Source of the DNA: Aphelocoma coerulescens
Taxonomy: Eukaryota; Chordata; Aves; Passeriformes; Corvidae
Length of the DNA stretch: 64,000 bases
NCBI RefSeq assembly: GCF_041296385.1
Contig: NC_091015.1
Location: 54,440,345 to 54,504,344 of the forward strand
Direction: 5' to 3'
The notes beneath the pieces are model-generated. The model was not told the DNA's origin and did no database searches. It saw only the letters and a list, made by a program, of their open reading frames with translations. The position numbers were made by a program, and so were the translations under genes. Positions 26,201-37,700 of this stretch are shown here, one piece after another. The stretch's first letter is position 1; each line of letters starts with the position of its first letter.

Positions 26201-26635
26201 CCCAAGAAGCCAAAGCTGATTACACCAGATATACATTTGGCTCATAAACTGCTGAAAAGCAGATAATCTGTTATTTTCTTTGCTTGCAAGACAGAGGATC
26301 ATGGTCAGCACTAAAGGCATACCTCCCCTGCATGCACACTCCCATCTCCCCTGGTATATTTTCCCATTTTCTGTCTGCCACAGTCATCTTTGGATCATGC
26401 AGCCTGTCTCTGACCATCTTTTTCTACCATCCTTTGATTAAAAAATGATCATCAGCATCCTGTGTAGCATTGGTGGCGGGATGCAGACAAGCAGGTGCTC
26501 TGGAGCTGCTGACCTACTCGCAGTTCACACTGATTTATTTTCTATCCATACCTTGACAGTATACCTTTGCCTAGCCAGAGAGGACTCTGCTTTCCCCGTG
26601 CCTCTGTCAGGGCTGTAAAGCAAACAATAAAAATA
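23207..26635. other. Unique non-coding sequence, no gene seen
   Basis: About 3.4 kb. Frames of up to about 160 codons occur near 23.3-23.8 kb on the minus strand, overlapped by others on both strands, and none has a known domain. An A/T-rich stretch at about 25790-25880, with repeated AAGCT/TAGCT words, is conserved-looking but I cannot support a function. Confidence 0.45.
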
Positions 26636-26639
26636 CTGT

Positions 26640-26865
26640 GTGTCAAGACATCAGATTTCAGTTGTTGTGCCTGTAAATTTTTTAGCCTCTAGTAATGAGT
26701 TTTTGCCAACAGGCGATAAAATGTGTTTGCATCGTCCATTTTAGGTAAGAACGACGCACGATAAGCACACCCGAGAAGAAAAAAGATATTATTTCACAGC
26801 TTGATATATTCATCGTTTTACACCTACATGCTGCATTAAATGAGTTGCCATCAATCAGCTAGGAA
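26640..26865. promoter_or_regulatory. A/T-rich, CpG-retaining candidate regulatory element
   Basis: Seven CpGs fall within 26713-26815, in sequence that is otherwise A/T-rich, for example in GCGATAAA, ATCGTCC and AACGACGCACG. CpG retention in an A/T-rich, non-island context is a common look of conserved non-coding elements. ATCAATCA (26850-26857), a PBX/HOX-type composite site, lies at its 3' end, and a TTTGCAT occurs near 26726. No reading frame or repeat explains the segment. This is inference without alignment. Confidence 0.28.
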
Positions 26866-27547
26866 ATGCTTTAGGTGTGAGAAGAGTGCCATGTTTTAGA
26901 AAACCAAAGGATGTGCTGCAGAGCCTTTCATCATGAGGACGGGGACACTGCTCTGGGAAATGGTTGTTTCCAAAGAAAAAGCCCCATGGATCAAAATTCA
27001 GCCTGAGAAAAAACAGTAAAATTATACTGATGCTGTGAAACAGCCCTGGACCAGCTCCCAGGAACACCATTAACAAAGGCATTGTACAAAAGCTCTACTT
27101 GCTGCACTGCATGGTGGTTCCTCACCTTCCTCTCTCTCTACCCCCACATGGGCAGGAATGCAGCTGACACAAGCAGTAATTCTGTCCAGGTTGAAAGACA
27201 AATTTGCATTGTGTGGAGACTCATAGCCAAAGGGAGAACTCTACCATAAGGCCTATTTTTTTGATAAATGAACCAGTCTTGAAATTTATAGTTGTTAAAG
27301 TTCAATGGCTAGGGATCATATTTGCATGAAAATTGTACCAGCTTTGTGCGCCTGATCTCCAGGCAGTTTTACTTAAAACTTGGATGTTAATGCAAGCTAG
27401 GAATATACCTATGAGGAGAATCAAATCCTTTCTTGCCTTGATTCTGCAGCAGAGACTATTCCAGGAACAAGGTGAGCACACCAGGGCAGTGGGAGGTATG
27501 GTGTAAACACTGCCATCTTTCCCCAGCCTTTCTTGTAATCATACCCC
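26866..27547. other. Unique non-coding sequence with two octamer motifs
   Basis: Two perfect ATTTGCAT octamers lie at 27202-27209 and 27320-27327, 118 bp apart in the same orientation. The rest is unrecognised unique DNA. Confidence 0.4.
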
Positions 27548-27549
27548 AG

Positions 27550-28085
27550 GAATCATAGATTCACCCAGTGGTTTGGGTTGGAATGAACCTTTAAAGGCCA
27601 TCTAGTCCAACCCCCCCCCCCCCCCCCCCCCCCCCCAATTAGCAGGGGTATCTTCAACTAGACCATGTTGCTCAGAGCCCTGTTCAGCCTGACCTTGCAT
27701 GGTTCCAGGGACAGGGCATCCACCACTTCTCTGGGCAATATGTGCCACTGTTTTACCGCCCTCATTGTAGTAATCTTCTTCCTTATATCTAGTTTGAATC
27801 TACCTTCCTTTAGATTAAAACTATTACACCTTGTTCTATTGCTACCGGCCCAGCTGAAAGAGTTTATCTCCATCTTTCTTGTAAGAAAGTACCCCTTCCA
27901 GTACTGCAGGGCTGCTATAAGGTCTCCCCAGGTCCTTCTCTTGTCCAGACTGAACAATTCCCACTCTGTCAGCCTGTCCTCACAGGAGACATGCTCCAGC
28001 CCTCTGACCATTTCTGTGGCCCTCTTCTGAATTCGTTCCAACAGGTCCAAGTCTTTTCTGTCCTGAGGAGTCCAGCACTCCTGAC
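27550..28085 (-). mobile_element. CR1 non-LTR retrotransposon, 5'-truncated, with the C-terminal end of ORF2
   Basis: On the minus strand 28050-27658 is an uninterrupted 130-codon frame that matches the end of CR1 ORF2, the endonuclease/reverse transcriptase polyprotein. It carries the typical C-terminal words LERIQKRAT, RGLEH, LDIRKK and LPREVVD, and it ends near the family's usual ALSN-type terminus. Endonuclease, reverse transcriptase core and the promoter are absent, so it is a dead fragment. The short 3' UTR follows and ends in an ATCTATGATT-type tail at about 27550. The G-rich part of the UTR is expanded to 26 consecutive C on the + strand (27611-27636). The initiator Met is internal to the original ORF and is not a real start. 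Confidence 0.95.
27611..27636. repeat. C26 homopolymer inside the CR1 3' UTR
   Basis: Twenty-six consecutive C on the + strand, so 26 G on the CR1 sense strand. CR1 3' UTRs often have a short G run at this point, and this copy is strongly expanded. The G strand could fold as a G-quadruplex. Homopolymers of this length are error-prone in assembly, so the count is uncertain. Confidence 0.9.
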
Positions 28086-30448
28086 ACCCTGGTTACACTA
28101 TGCTGAGCAGATATTGCTCGAAAAAAACAAAAAAATTAATGCAACATGGCCTTCTCTAGGTATGGCTCTAATGTAAATCTGAATCAAGGAAAGCTTGTGG
28201 AACCTGGTAAACTGAATCCAGAAACACAAAGCAAAGTCAAAGTAGTCAGCTTTGAATGGATACAGGGCAAGCAGAGAAGACTGGCAATGACACAGATTTC
28301 CTGCTGCTGTTGTACATCGACTCCTAATTAAAACATATGATTTTTAAGTAAGAGATCCCAGGAATACATGGGAATCATGCAACCACAGACCCAGGTGCCC
28401 TGCACCAGTTCCGCCTCTGACCGTTGCAGTGGGATGAACCCCCTCACTGCCTGCCCCATACCCATGGATGCTTCCAGATGCACGCAGTGAGGCTGGGGAC
28501 GATGAGGGCCATGGGAAATGGCCAGCATTTTCTGGGAAGAACGGGTGGTCTCAGCCTTCCTATGGCAGCTGCAGTTGCACCTCTTTAGAAATTGCTGCAA
28601 AGTGCCAATTTTCATTATGCGAAGCACTGAAAACGTGTCTGTTGGAAACCACATTACATCATAACCTACACAAACTTGATCTTGAATGGCAACTTGGTGA
28701 TTAAATGAAACTCTATTAGCCTGGGTCTGTTTTTGAATCACATTTTAACCATCTTCTCATTTTTACACCTGAGCAATTTTCATGCAGACCATCTCCCTGC
28801 TGCAAGCACACGGGAAGCTGAGCCCAGCAGACTAACACAGGGAAAAGTTACACGATTTAAAGAAGACAGAGGATCTGTGCCTGTCCCTCTCTCTCTGCAG
28901 AAATCCTGCCTGGGGACCAGAGTCCAGCTTTGTTTGAGGGTAGGGTCAGATGACTGCACTGTCAGAAATTGCCATGCTTTCCACTGAGTTACGGTATCAG
29001 TGCACACTGGTCACCTTGGAAAAAGAATTACTTGAAAGAGGTTATTCTCACAGGAACAAAACTCACCTTGCTGCCTGTTCTCTCTACTCACTTCCAGGCA
29101 GTGATCTGCAACCAGCTGCGGGAACAGGAGGGGCTGGTGAAGGAAGGGAATTGACTGCTTAAACACTTGGCTGCATATTATGAAATGCTTTACATGTAAA
29201 ATAGGTTAAAGAATATCATGAGGAGGAGAGAATATGGAACAGCAGGTTCATGATTACTGATACTGGTCTAACATGCATTCCTGATAAAGTCAAAACACCC
29301 AGAAAAACCGCATCTTAAGGAAAAAGAAAAGCTCAGATCAGATTCTTGTGTATCCAGGAGTTCTAAGCCTTGTAAAGAATTATGATTAGCCTGAATGACA
29401 GCACTCAAAGCACCAGGAGAGCTCAGTGAAGCAAATCACACTGAACTAAAATTAGCAGCATCTAAAATTCAGCCGTCTACTTGGCATCCACACGCAATGC
29501 TTCCCTGGCCCCAGACCCATCACATCACTCAGCCTTCCCAGTGCCATCAGCTCCTTGCTTTCAAAAGCACTGCTGAGTGAATTGCTGCTGTTCACATGCA
29601 GCCTGCACCTGTCTGGAGGCAGCAAGCCCAATTGCTAGACACAGGTTGTTATCTTTTTCCCTAGTATTTCCTCCAATATTTGTTTGCTGATTGTTTTCCA
29701 GGCAGCTGGAATTCAAGATGTAAAAGTGAGGACTGTCTGTCAGTGAAAGTATGGGGGGAAAATGGATATAATAGGACGAGATCATATGTCTAGAAATAAG
29801 CTGGAATCCTACATGGCTCAAAATGGACATGATCCATGTCCTGAGAAGAGCAGGGGGGTTTTACTATGGTTCACAGGCTATAGAGCAGTAAGACAAGAGT
29901 TAAGGTCTGCTTCTAGGGGGACTTAGAAGACAGAATGAGTGTGGAGATAAAGGTTTGTTGCTCTGCCTGAGATCCTGTGTGTTGCAAGCATCTGTGCACA
30001 GCATACACCTGGACTCACCCTAAACATCTTTTCAGCTCCAGACTTACTATTTCCATTTGATGCCTGCAGTCCCATATGCACACAGGTCAAGCTCTGAGCC
30101 ATGCTTAAGCACTCACTGCCCTTGCCCAGGCCCACATTCTTGCTCCTAGGATCTGGAGGAAATGGTGTGGTTGTGCTACAGACTCACTTGCCTGCAATAA
30201 TCCCAAAGCCAGCTTTTTGGAAGTTGGAAACTTTGAGCCCAATCCACGGCTTAGCTAAGAGTCAGCAGGGTAGATGGAAAGTACTCAGGTAAAGGGATCC
30301 AGTGCTTATCACCTCACAGAGCAAAAGACTGCCTTGTGAGGACTAACTCCTCCTAGGGATCAGGAAATCATGACACAGAGCATTAGGACAGAGCAGCAAT
30401 CTAGCTTTCCATGCAGCATTCATTTCCATCCACACAAAACCCCTCAGA
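28086..30448. other. Unique non-coding sequence, no gene seen
   Basis: No repeat or gene was recognised. An A-rich patch borders the CR1 copy at 28120-28140. Open frames are short and occur on both strands. Confidence 0.45.
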
Positions 30449-30451
30449 AAT

Positions 30452-30518
30452 GGATGGACTCTATGACCTTGGAGGTCTTTCCTACCTAAATGATTCTATA
30501 AATCTATGATTCTATGAA
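30452..30518 (+). mobile_element. CR1 retrotransposon 3'-end fragment (about 67 bp)
   Basis: The segment shows the CR1 3' terminus in the sense direction: a GGATGGACTCTATGACCTTG block, then GGAGGTCTTTCCTACC, then the hallmark tail of ATTCTAT/ATCTATG repeats ending near 30518. This tail is the recognition end used in target-primed reverse transcription. It is the only one of the four CR1 copies on the + strand. There is no coding sequence, and the copy is truncated to its last few dozen bases. Confidence 0.92.
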
Positions 30519-33500
30519 ATACTGGGAAATGCTGAATGTGTTTGGGGCTTTTTTTCCTGAAGAAACAGTAGGGTAGGAAATATCTCCCATGGCTCATATC
30601 ATAAAATCTTCATATGCACAACTAAAGACCAAGAGAGTTTCAGGAGCAATAAAAGCCTCATGTCCCATGATTACACTGATGTAAATAATGGACATGTAGA
30701 AGAGTCCCTATTTACCTTTTGTAAGAGCTGTTCACTTGTCTCCATGAGCATTTCACATCAGATACCACCCTGGACTGGAGAGGACACTGGACTTCTCTAA
30801 TACAGTAATTTCCATGCTACTATTTTTTTCTGACAGCCTTGATCTTCTGATACCTTATGGTGGAGTTTCTTCTCACACGTATCCCCTTTCTGCACAGATA
30901 CGTGCTACCTGCATCCTTGTGATAAGGCATTTTCACAGACTTTCCTGGGTACAGCCTTTAAAAGAACTACAATCAAAAGGATGCAGTTGGGTGCTAATGG
31001 AGCCTGCTGTGGACCAGCCAGTGGAAAAGGACACAGTTCACGGACAAGGAGCAGTGGAAGCTGTGAGATGAGAGAGAGTGAGGAAAGGAGGAGGTCCGGA
31101 TGCTGGTGTGGCTTGGAACAACAGCCACCCATGTGCTTTGTTCACTTCATCTCTCTGTGTCCCCAGGCTCCATTTTAGGTTCTGCAAACACCTTTTTCTG
31201 ACACTGCTTACCACTGAATGAAAAGGAATTTGTCCAGCTCCCAAGCTCCTCCAGGACAGTTTCCCAACCCTCCTGCACCAGGCCCACCACCCTATTTTAC
31301 GCATCTTCCCATCTCCTTGAGGTGGTTCACAGATCATCACCAGTGCTGACCTTTCCTGCTCACCTTACCATAGCTGGAGACAGGCAGTGGCACGTGAGGC
31401 CCTTTTTAGTCAGCAGGTTTTCATTACTACCCTGATGCTCAGTCATGCCAAGCCAGCACTGACCTCCAGGGAAACTTCCTGCCCTGATAGCTATCTTACC
31501 TTGCCATTCCATGGGACAGGAAACATGGACACATATCATTGGGACCACCAAATTAGAAATTCTCTATGGCGTGCAAGTGGCAAGTAGCATCCCCAGATGC
31601 TGATAAGCCAGCCAAGGTAAAGCGGAGGAGGACAGTACTTGCTTGGAGCACATAAACACTGGATCAGAAACAGGCATAAAAAGCAGTCTGAGGCACAATC
31701 ATTCAGGCTGTTACTCCTGTGTTTTGCCTGCCTAACATTTTGCATGATAAACAAATGCTGAAGCTTTCCTGAAATGCTTGGAGATGACTGTTATTTGCAG
31801 CAGATCTCAAGTGCAGCAGGTAAGAGCCCTCAGGCTAAAGCCATGCCTTTTCCTAGGCTTGCGAACTCCTAGCCCAATTTTATCTGTAGATAAAGCATTA
31901 AAAATGAATAACTTTTGCTCCCCCTCATTCCCTTCCTTACTTCTCTTCCTCCTGGTCACTTGAATTTGCCACAGAAACCTTCTAGCACTGAGCCAAAACA
32001 CCCCACAGCAATCCAGTGCCCTCTTTTAGAGATGCTGGGATCCCACAGTGCTTGAACACCAGTGCAACACACTGCACTGCGGATGCTGGGGACCAAGGGA
32101 AGAGGAAAGCAAGGGGGAGGAAAACAAAAGCAAAGGACAGAAGCTGAGAAACAAGGGCTTTGTCATGGCAGCTATTCTTGGGCCTGGCTTGAGGGATGTT
32201 CTTTGCCATTGGGAAACTGCACACAAAAAACTTCCCCTGCAGGAATGTCAAGAAGGTTAGGAACACTTGGCGCTTGAGAAACATCAGCTTTTCCAGAACA
32301 CTTTTTCTTTCACATACACATGTGCAATGAAATGCTGTATTTTTCCACAGGAGCCCTGCCTGATCTTTAGCCCAGGATGGAGGCAAATGGGAGCAGAACC
32401 TAGATGTGAACAGCCACTCACAGCATTTCCTAACTCCTGATCAATGGACTTCATAACTGCAAGAGCCCTCTTTTACAGTTTGCATGTGTCAGATGTGGAT
32501 TCACACACATACACGGACACACACAAGGTAGGTTTTCGGCCACCACCATTGTGCGGAGCACTGCTGGGAGCAGGGAAACCACACAGGTTGTGCAAGCCAG
32601 ACAGCAAACTACAGAGCAGAGAGATGAGGCATCTCTCAGGCAGAACAGCACTACACCCATCATCTGAGTCACAGAGGGAGGGTACCCAGGCAACTATATC
32701 AATGGTTTTGCTCTGGTGAGGTTTCTGGGAGGTTTGGGAAGAGGCAGCACAGTTACGCTGGACACAAATATGCAGCAGCAGTTACTGCTGCCATCTTCCT
32801 AAACCTTTCCAAATAGTTTGGGTGAATTATCTCTCCACCAATCAGTAGATATGTCTTCTCAATGCACTGAGTTAGCAGGCCTTGAAGAAATTAGCTTTTC
32901 CCCCTGCTCTACATGCTTAAAGAGAGGGTAACATTGGCCAGAAACATGTTACCTGACAAGACTAGGCACTCATCATGCATCAGGCTCTGGTGGATTGCAG
33001 CCTCACAGATTTATTTGAAGATAGAGGTATTTTTCCTGCTTTTAGGGAAGGACTGCCAACAGTTTTTTTGCAAATGTCCCTTTTTGGTAGCAACAGGCCA
33101 CCCAAGTCCCATGGCAGTGTTAGTTTCCTGCCTGGATGAGCACAAATTTAATAATAGGAGAAGTTTTTGCAAAAGGCCCTTCGGTGGCTTCCACTGCCTA
33201 GGAACAGGAGGCAGATAAGCCATGACAACAAGTTTTGCATAGACCATTTTCAGATGTTCCTCTCTGGACCACACAGACCTTTGCCTGAGGCATTGCTACT
33301 TAAAAAAAAAAAAACAAACAAAAACCCCTTAATCTGCTCAACAGATTTGTTGGCAAGATATGGATCTTACAGTTAATTCTGTCTGAGGACTTGTTAGACA
33401 CACTTATGTACATGCATGTTTTTATTTACAAAAGACTGGCACACCCATGTCTGGCGCACTTCATAGCCTTTGTTCCAGAGACCTGGCAGGGCTTCCTAAA

Positions 33501-33785
33501 AACAGGATCCCATGTTAAAACCTATTATTCCATTTGCAAATAATGAGGTTTAATTTTGCTTTCGACAGATATTCAGAGGAGCAGATCTTGGCTGTTTTGA
33601 GTCTTCACAGCTCATGAACGCAAGAGAGGTGTCAACGTAGATAAGACAAGCATGCTTTTAAGTCGGAGCAAATACTCACAGAAAATGTACTGCATTCCTC
33701 CAGCCTGGTAACCCCAGAGTGCACTGGGCTGCTCTGTTTACTCTGGAAAGGAGTGGCTCTGCTCTGTGCAAGAGTTAGACAGAGG
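30519..33785. other. Unique non-coding sequence, no gene seen
   Basis: About 3.3 kb. It contains an interrupted CA stretch (about 32502-32526) and an A13 tract followed by CAAACAAAAA (33302-33325). Open frames up to about 134 codons on the minus strand (31982-32386) have no recognisable domain and overlap frames on the other strand. Confidence 0.45.
33302..33325. repeat. A13 tract with short CAAA/CAAAAA extension
   Basis: Low-complexity A-rich tract. No retroposon body was recognised beside it. Confidence 0.8.
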
Positions 33786-33787
33786 CT

Positions 33788-33965
33788 CATAGAACTGACA
33801 AAGTTATTTGTTACAAATAATTTTAGAGATTTCAGCCTCCAGCATCGACAGTTTGTTTGCAAGCAAGGCTCTTTTTTACACCAACCCCTTCTCTATTCAT
33901 AGCTATTTGGCGAGTACTCCAGGCAAACAAATGTCAGCCTCCCAATTGTTTGCACACTGTGTCCG
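33788..33965. promoter_or_regulatory. Candidate regulatory element with three forkhead-type sites
   Basis: The core TGTTTGC occurs at 33854-33860 and 33947-33953 on the + strand, and as GCAAACA at 33923-33929 on the minus strand, all within 100 bp. TGTTTGC/GCAAACA matches the forkhead (FOX) recognition core. The block also keeps a few CpGs, for example in ATCGAC and GGCGAG. A 115-codon frame overlaps it (33808-34155, +) without any recognised domain. The enhancer call is inference. Confidence 0.22.
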
Positions 33966-34702
33966 CTTGCTATTATTAGTTCTGTGGAGAGTGGTGGACT
34001 CCAAGTTCCTGCATGAAGAGTTAATTCCCCCTGGTGTAGGTAGAAGGAGGCAGCCCAGCCTCGATCAGCAACACCCTGGTAGGAAGCACACCATGCCTGG
34101 ACAAATTTATTTATTCACCACCTTCTCCACTGTAAAGCTATCAGGTCTGCTGTAAACTCCAAGACATCCAGGAGCAACTGGTTGTGTTGTGATAGATGCT
34201 TATGATATTTTTGGCAGGTGAATAATTTATTTGCTGGAAATTAAAAAAAAAAACAAAAACAAAAACAAACCTGCTGTTTCAGGGTGGCCAAAGCTATTTG
34301 TAAATTCAGGCAGCTCCACTCGTCATGGAGTATTTGAACATTTAGCAAGCCAAGCAGACTGAGAGCAAACTGTTCCAGTTGCTGCTGAGTGAGATGAAAA
34401 TGTTACCACTCCCAAGCACAATTCACTGTCCCAGCCTTTCCCCACCCTAAGGGAAGTCATCACATTGACCTTTTTTATCCACTTTAAACAGATTGTTTGA
34501 TTACTTCCAAATTCAAACCTGTGAAATCTCCAGCTTAATAATTTTTTTAAAAAATCTAAGAATACTACTACTATTAAAGAGATTTTTAAAATTTTCTGGA
34601 TCTTTAATCACTGCACAATTCAAAGCTACACAGATATTGTAAAATTACGGAGCAGTAACAACTGATAACAAGGATGCAGGGAAAAAAGTTATGACAATAG
34701 GC
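33966..34702. other. Unique non-coding sequence with an A-rich tract
   Basis: Unique DNA. A11 followed by CAAAAA-type units lies at 34243-34270. Nothing coding was recognised. Confidence 0.45.
34243..34270. repeat. A-rich tract A11(CAAAAA)n
   Basis: Eleven A residues lead into two CAAAAA units and CAAAC. Simple sequence with no element body recognised upstream. Confidence 0.8.
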
Positions 34703-34703
34703 T

Positions 34704-34797
34704 GGGAGAGGAGGGGGAGGGAGAGGGAAAGGGAGAGGCAGAGGGAGAGGGAGAGGCAGAGGGAGAGGGAGAGGCAGAGGACAGGAGAGGAGAGGAT
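34704..34797. repeat. Polypurine minisatellite with an 18-bp unit
   Basis: The + strand is purine-only for about 94 bases except for isolated C residues within GGCAGA words. An 18-base unit, GGGAGAGGCAGAGGGAGA, is present twice without change (34731-34748 and 34749-34766), followed by a third copy matching over its first 14 bases. The upstream part is a less regular GAGG/GAGGGG stretch. Such long purine/pyrimidine asymmetry can form triplex (H-DNA). The minus-strand frame through it, a Ser/Pro/Ala repeat, is a by-product. Confidence 0.9.
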
Positions 34798-37700
34798 AAA
34801 AATTTGGACCAACAGCTGAAATAAGTCATCAAGGTCAACAGCTGAAACAGGGATTTAAGAAGAGAGCAGGCAAGTTCGTGGAAGAGAAATACCTTGGGTG
34901 TTACTAATACACAGAAAGTACATTTGATTGAGGAAGTCCCTGAAGATAGTTGAAGGCCAGGAGCACTCTCAGGAAATGCATGCTTGACATGCTCAAAGGC
35001 TTCCTCAGGCAGCCACATCTGGCCACTGCTGGAAGCAGGACGCAGCACTAAGCAGATGCTTGGTCTGGCACTAGAGAGATATTTGACACCTGGCTAGACA
35101 GATGTGGTGGGCAGCCTACACACCTGAGGAGTTGGATGCTTAATTCAAATCTCTGTGTCAGTTCCAGCTGAGAAAGTCTGATGAAAAGACAGTTCATTTG
35201 GGTGGTAATGATGTGGGGCTAGCCTGTGGAATGAAGAGGGGGAAGGTGGTAATGGACCTTGAGCACTATCTGCTACATATACACTCATTGCATAGTCAGC
35301 AGTGCTTTTGTAAGGGTCCTTAAGACCTTAAGAGCAAGGTTCACTGTGAGAACAAGTGATGCCAATGTGTGAGGAGTACAAGCTGATGACAGGTCTGTTT
35401 TCTACATCTCCTCCCAAGGTTACAGGTGTCCCTGTGATCAAATAGCATTTGTTAATACATGCTTCCAAAGAAGCACTTCTCTAGCCCTTAGAACCTCTCC
35501 TAACAGTTTTACAAAAGTAACATCGCCTCCACTTTTTAAGGTCAAAAAGACTAGTTTGTTTTTTTAACAAAGGCTGTTGGAGCAAGTGGGATAAGTGACA
35601 GCATCTAGATTTGATCTGCATCATTAATACTGACTTCTAAAGAAGGCAGTTCACACAGGGCAGGTGACAGGATCAAATATATTGTTTAGGCAGGGACAAG
35701 AAGAATAACCATCCATCTTCCTTGCATCTTGAAGCTCTCCAGAGCGTGTAAACGACAACACTTTCATGTCACTAGATCAGCCAGTTGGAACAGTCCTGGG
35801 ACCACTTCTTTCAGCAGTTAGTATGGCTTGTACACAATCTCCCTGTAGGGGAATCACAAGGTCTTTTTCTAGACGTGCTAAGAGAACTTAAGCATCACCT
35901 CTCAAAAATCCTGCAGTGACTTGGGTAGATTTACATACACTATTGGCCCCTGCTGGGTAAATTTAGGCTACTGAAATGTATGCTGTTGGCCACACATAAT
36001 AAACAAAATACACTTTCCTATGGCATGATGGAATAGAGTTTTAAGAGTATCAGGAGTACATTGAGTCCTTGATGTCATATTGAACTTTTGTCTGCCACTG
36101 GCAAACCTTTAAACTTAATTATCACAGATGTGAGAGCAGATGAGGTGAAAGGTTTGGTAGAAACCACAGCTTCATCTCAGTATGTGTCCAAGTCATGGAG
36201 CTTTAGTTTTTGAAAAACATTTGGGACTTGCAAAGACAAACTCTGAGTGATCTGGAACTTGCACTGAACTACTGAAAGCCAGGTACCATGTCGAGACATA
36301 AGCTGAACAAAGCCCATGCCTCAAGCGCTGGTCCTGGGAGCACTTTGCCAAGTCAGTCTCATGTCCAGCCTTTCCAAGGTATCTGAGTTCACTGGCCATT
36401 GCAAAACTGCTGTCCTAAGCCATTAGTAATGCCTGTCTTAACAGAGAGACCTGTAAGCTCAGCACAATTCACAAAATCACAAATCACAATTTGTGTTGTG
36501 ATTTCTATAGGAGAACTGTATGTATCCTCCCATGCCAATTTCTACAGGCCCTTCATGAGTGTCTTTGCCTAGGAATTGTACTCAGAGTATAATCTGCAAG
36601 GATTGGCATAGCAATGGATGTGTGCACCCAGCACCAGTCCAGAAAACTCCCTTGTACTGCAGACACAAGGTATTCCCTCATATTGCATGCTGAGGGTTTG
36701 AAAACTTCCTCTCTTCATATCTGATTTTTCTTCATTAACAGTGTCCAAAGCAAGGTGCAACATTGACCCTTTCTCCCCCATGGAGATGGGGTATGGTGGT
36801 GTGGAAGCCCATGGGGAGAGAGCTGTACAGCTTACACCCTCTTGCTTGCTTTGGGGAATGGGCTAGCACAGTCTCTTTATTCCTAGGAGGACCATTCCTG
36901 CTGATGGCAAGAGCCCTTTCAGGTAGATGTTGAGGACAAGCTCTTTCTGCCACAGTATTAATGGTGAGCCTTGCCCATAGGGATCCCAACTCATTTGCTG
37001 CACATCAGCTCCTGGGCTTCATTCACTAAGAATTCACTAATCTATAGGGTAGCTTTTTCCAGTCAGAAACCCTAACAGCTAGAGATAAACTAAAGCTGGA
37101 ATTGGAGCTGGACCAAGAACGTTTGAATAATCCGTCCAGCCTAAGCAAGATCCCTCAAGGCAGGAAATCTCAGCAAGAGCCTAGAAAGAGATTATAAAAG
37201 AAAATAAGCCCAGGCACCACAGCTGTGATGGTGGGATGGCCCAGCAAAAATGAGAAAACATCAGAGGCTGTAAAGTTCACTACCTCTACAGGCTGCTGTA
37301 AGTGCAAGTCAAAGTATAAGGCAACTTCAGCTGTGAATGGAACTTCTTTGAGAAAGAGAAAAATGGTATCTTTCAGGACTTATGGTTTATTTCTTGTGGG
37401 TCTGTCCTACAGCGTCTTCTGGTGTTGCCTGTCCCTGAGTACCTGGGAGAGGAAAGCTAATGAATGCCATGAAGGAAAGTGCAAGCTCAGATTGAGCTGC
37501 AGCCTGTTAGTTGTATTTCTCCATTACCACAGAGTATGTTAGTACCGATCCTGTCCTCAGAGAGAAACATACAGGGAAAAAAGTACCTGCCATGGGCTAG
37601 AGCTACATCCTGGTACTGGAGAACCCATGGACTCTTGTAGTAGTGTTTCTCAGAGGCTAAAACCACATTACAGTGCCTGACCAGGGTGGAAGTGCTCAAC

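Noticed and set aside
27665..28030. + strand frame of 121 codons
   Set aside because: It is the antisense shadow of the CR1 ORF2 fragment and encodes nothing by itself.
34689..35048. Minus-strand frame with a Ser/Pro/Ala repeat tail
   Set aside because: The repetitive tail is the translation of the polypurine minisatellite; the remainder has no homology I recognise.
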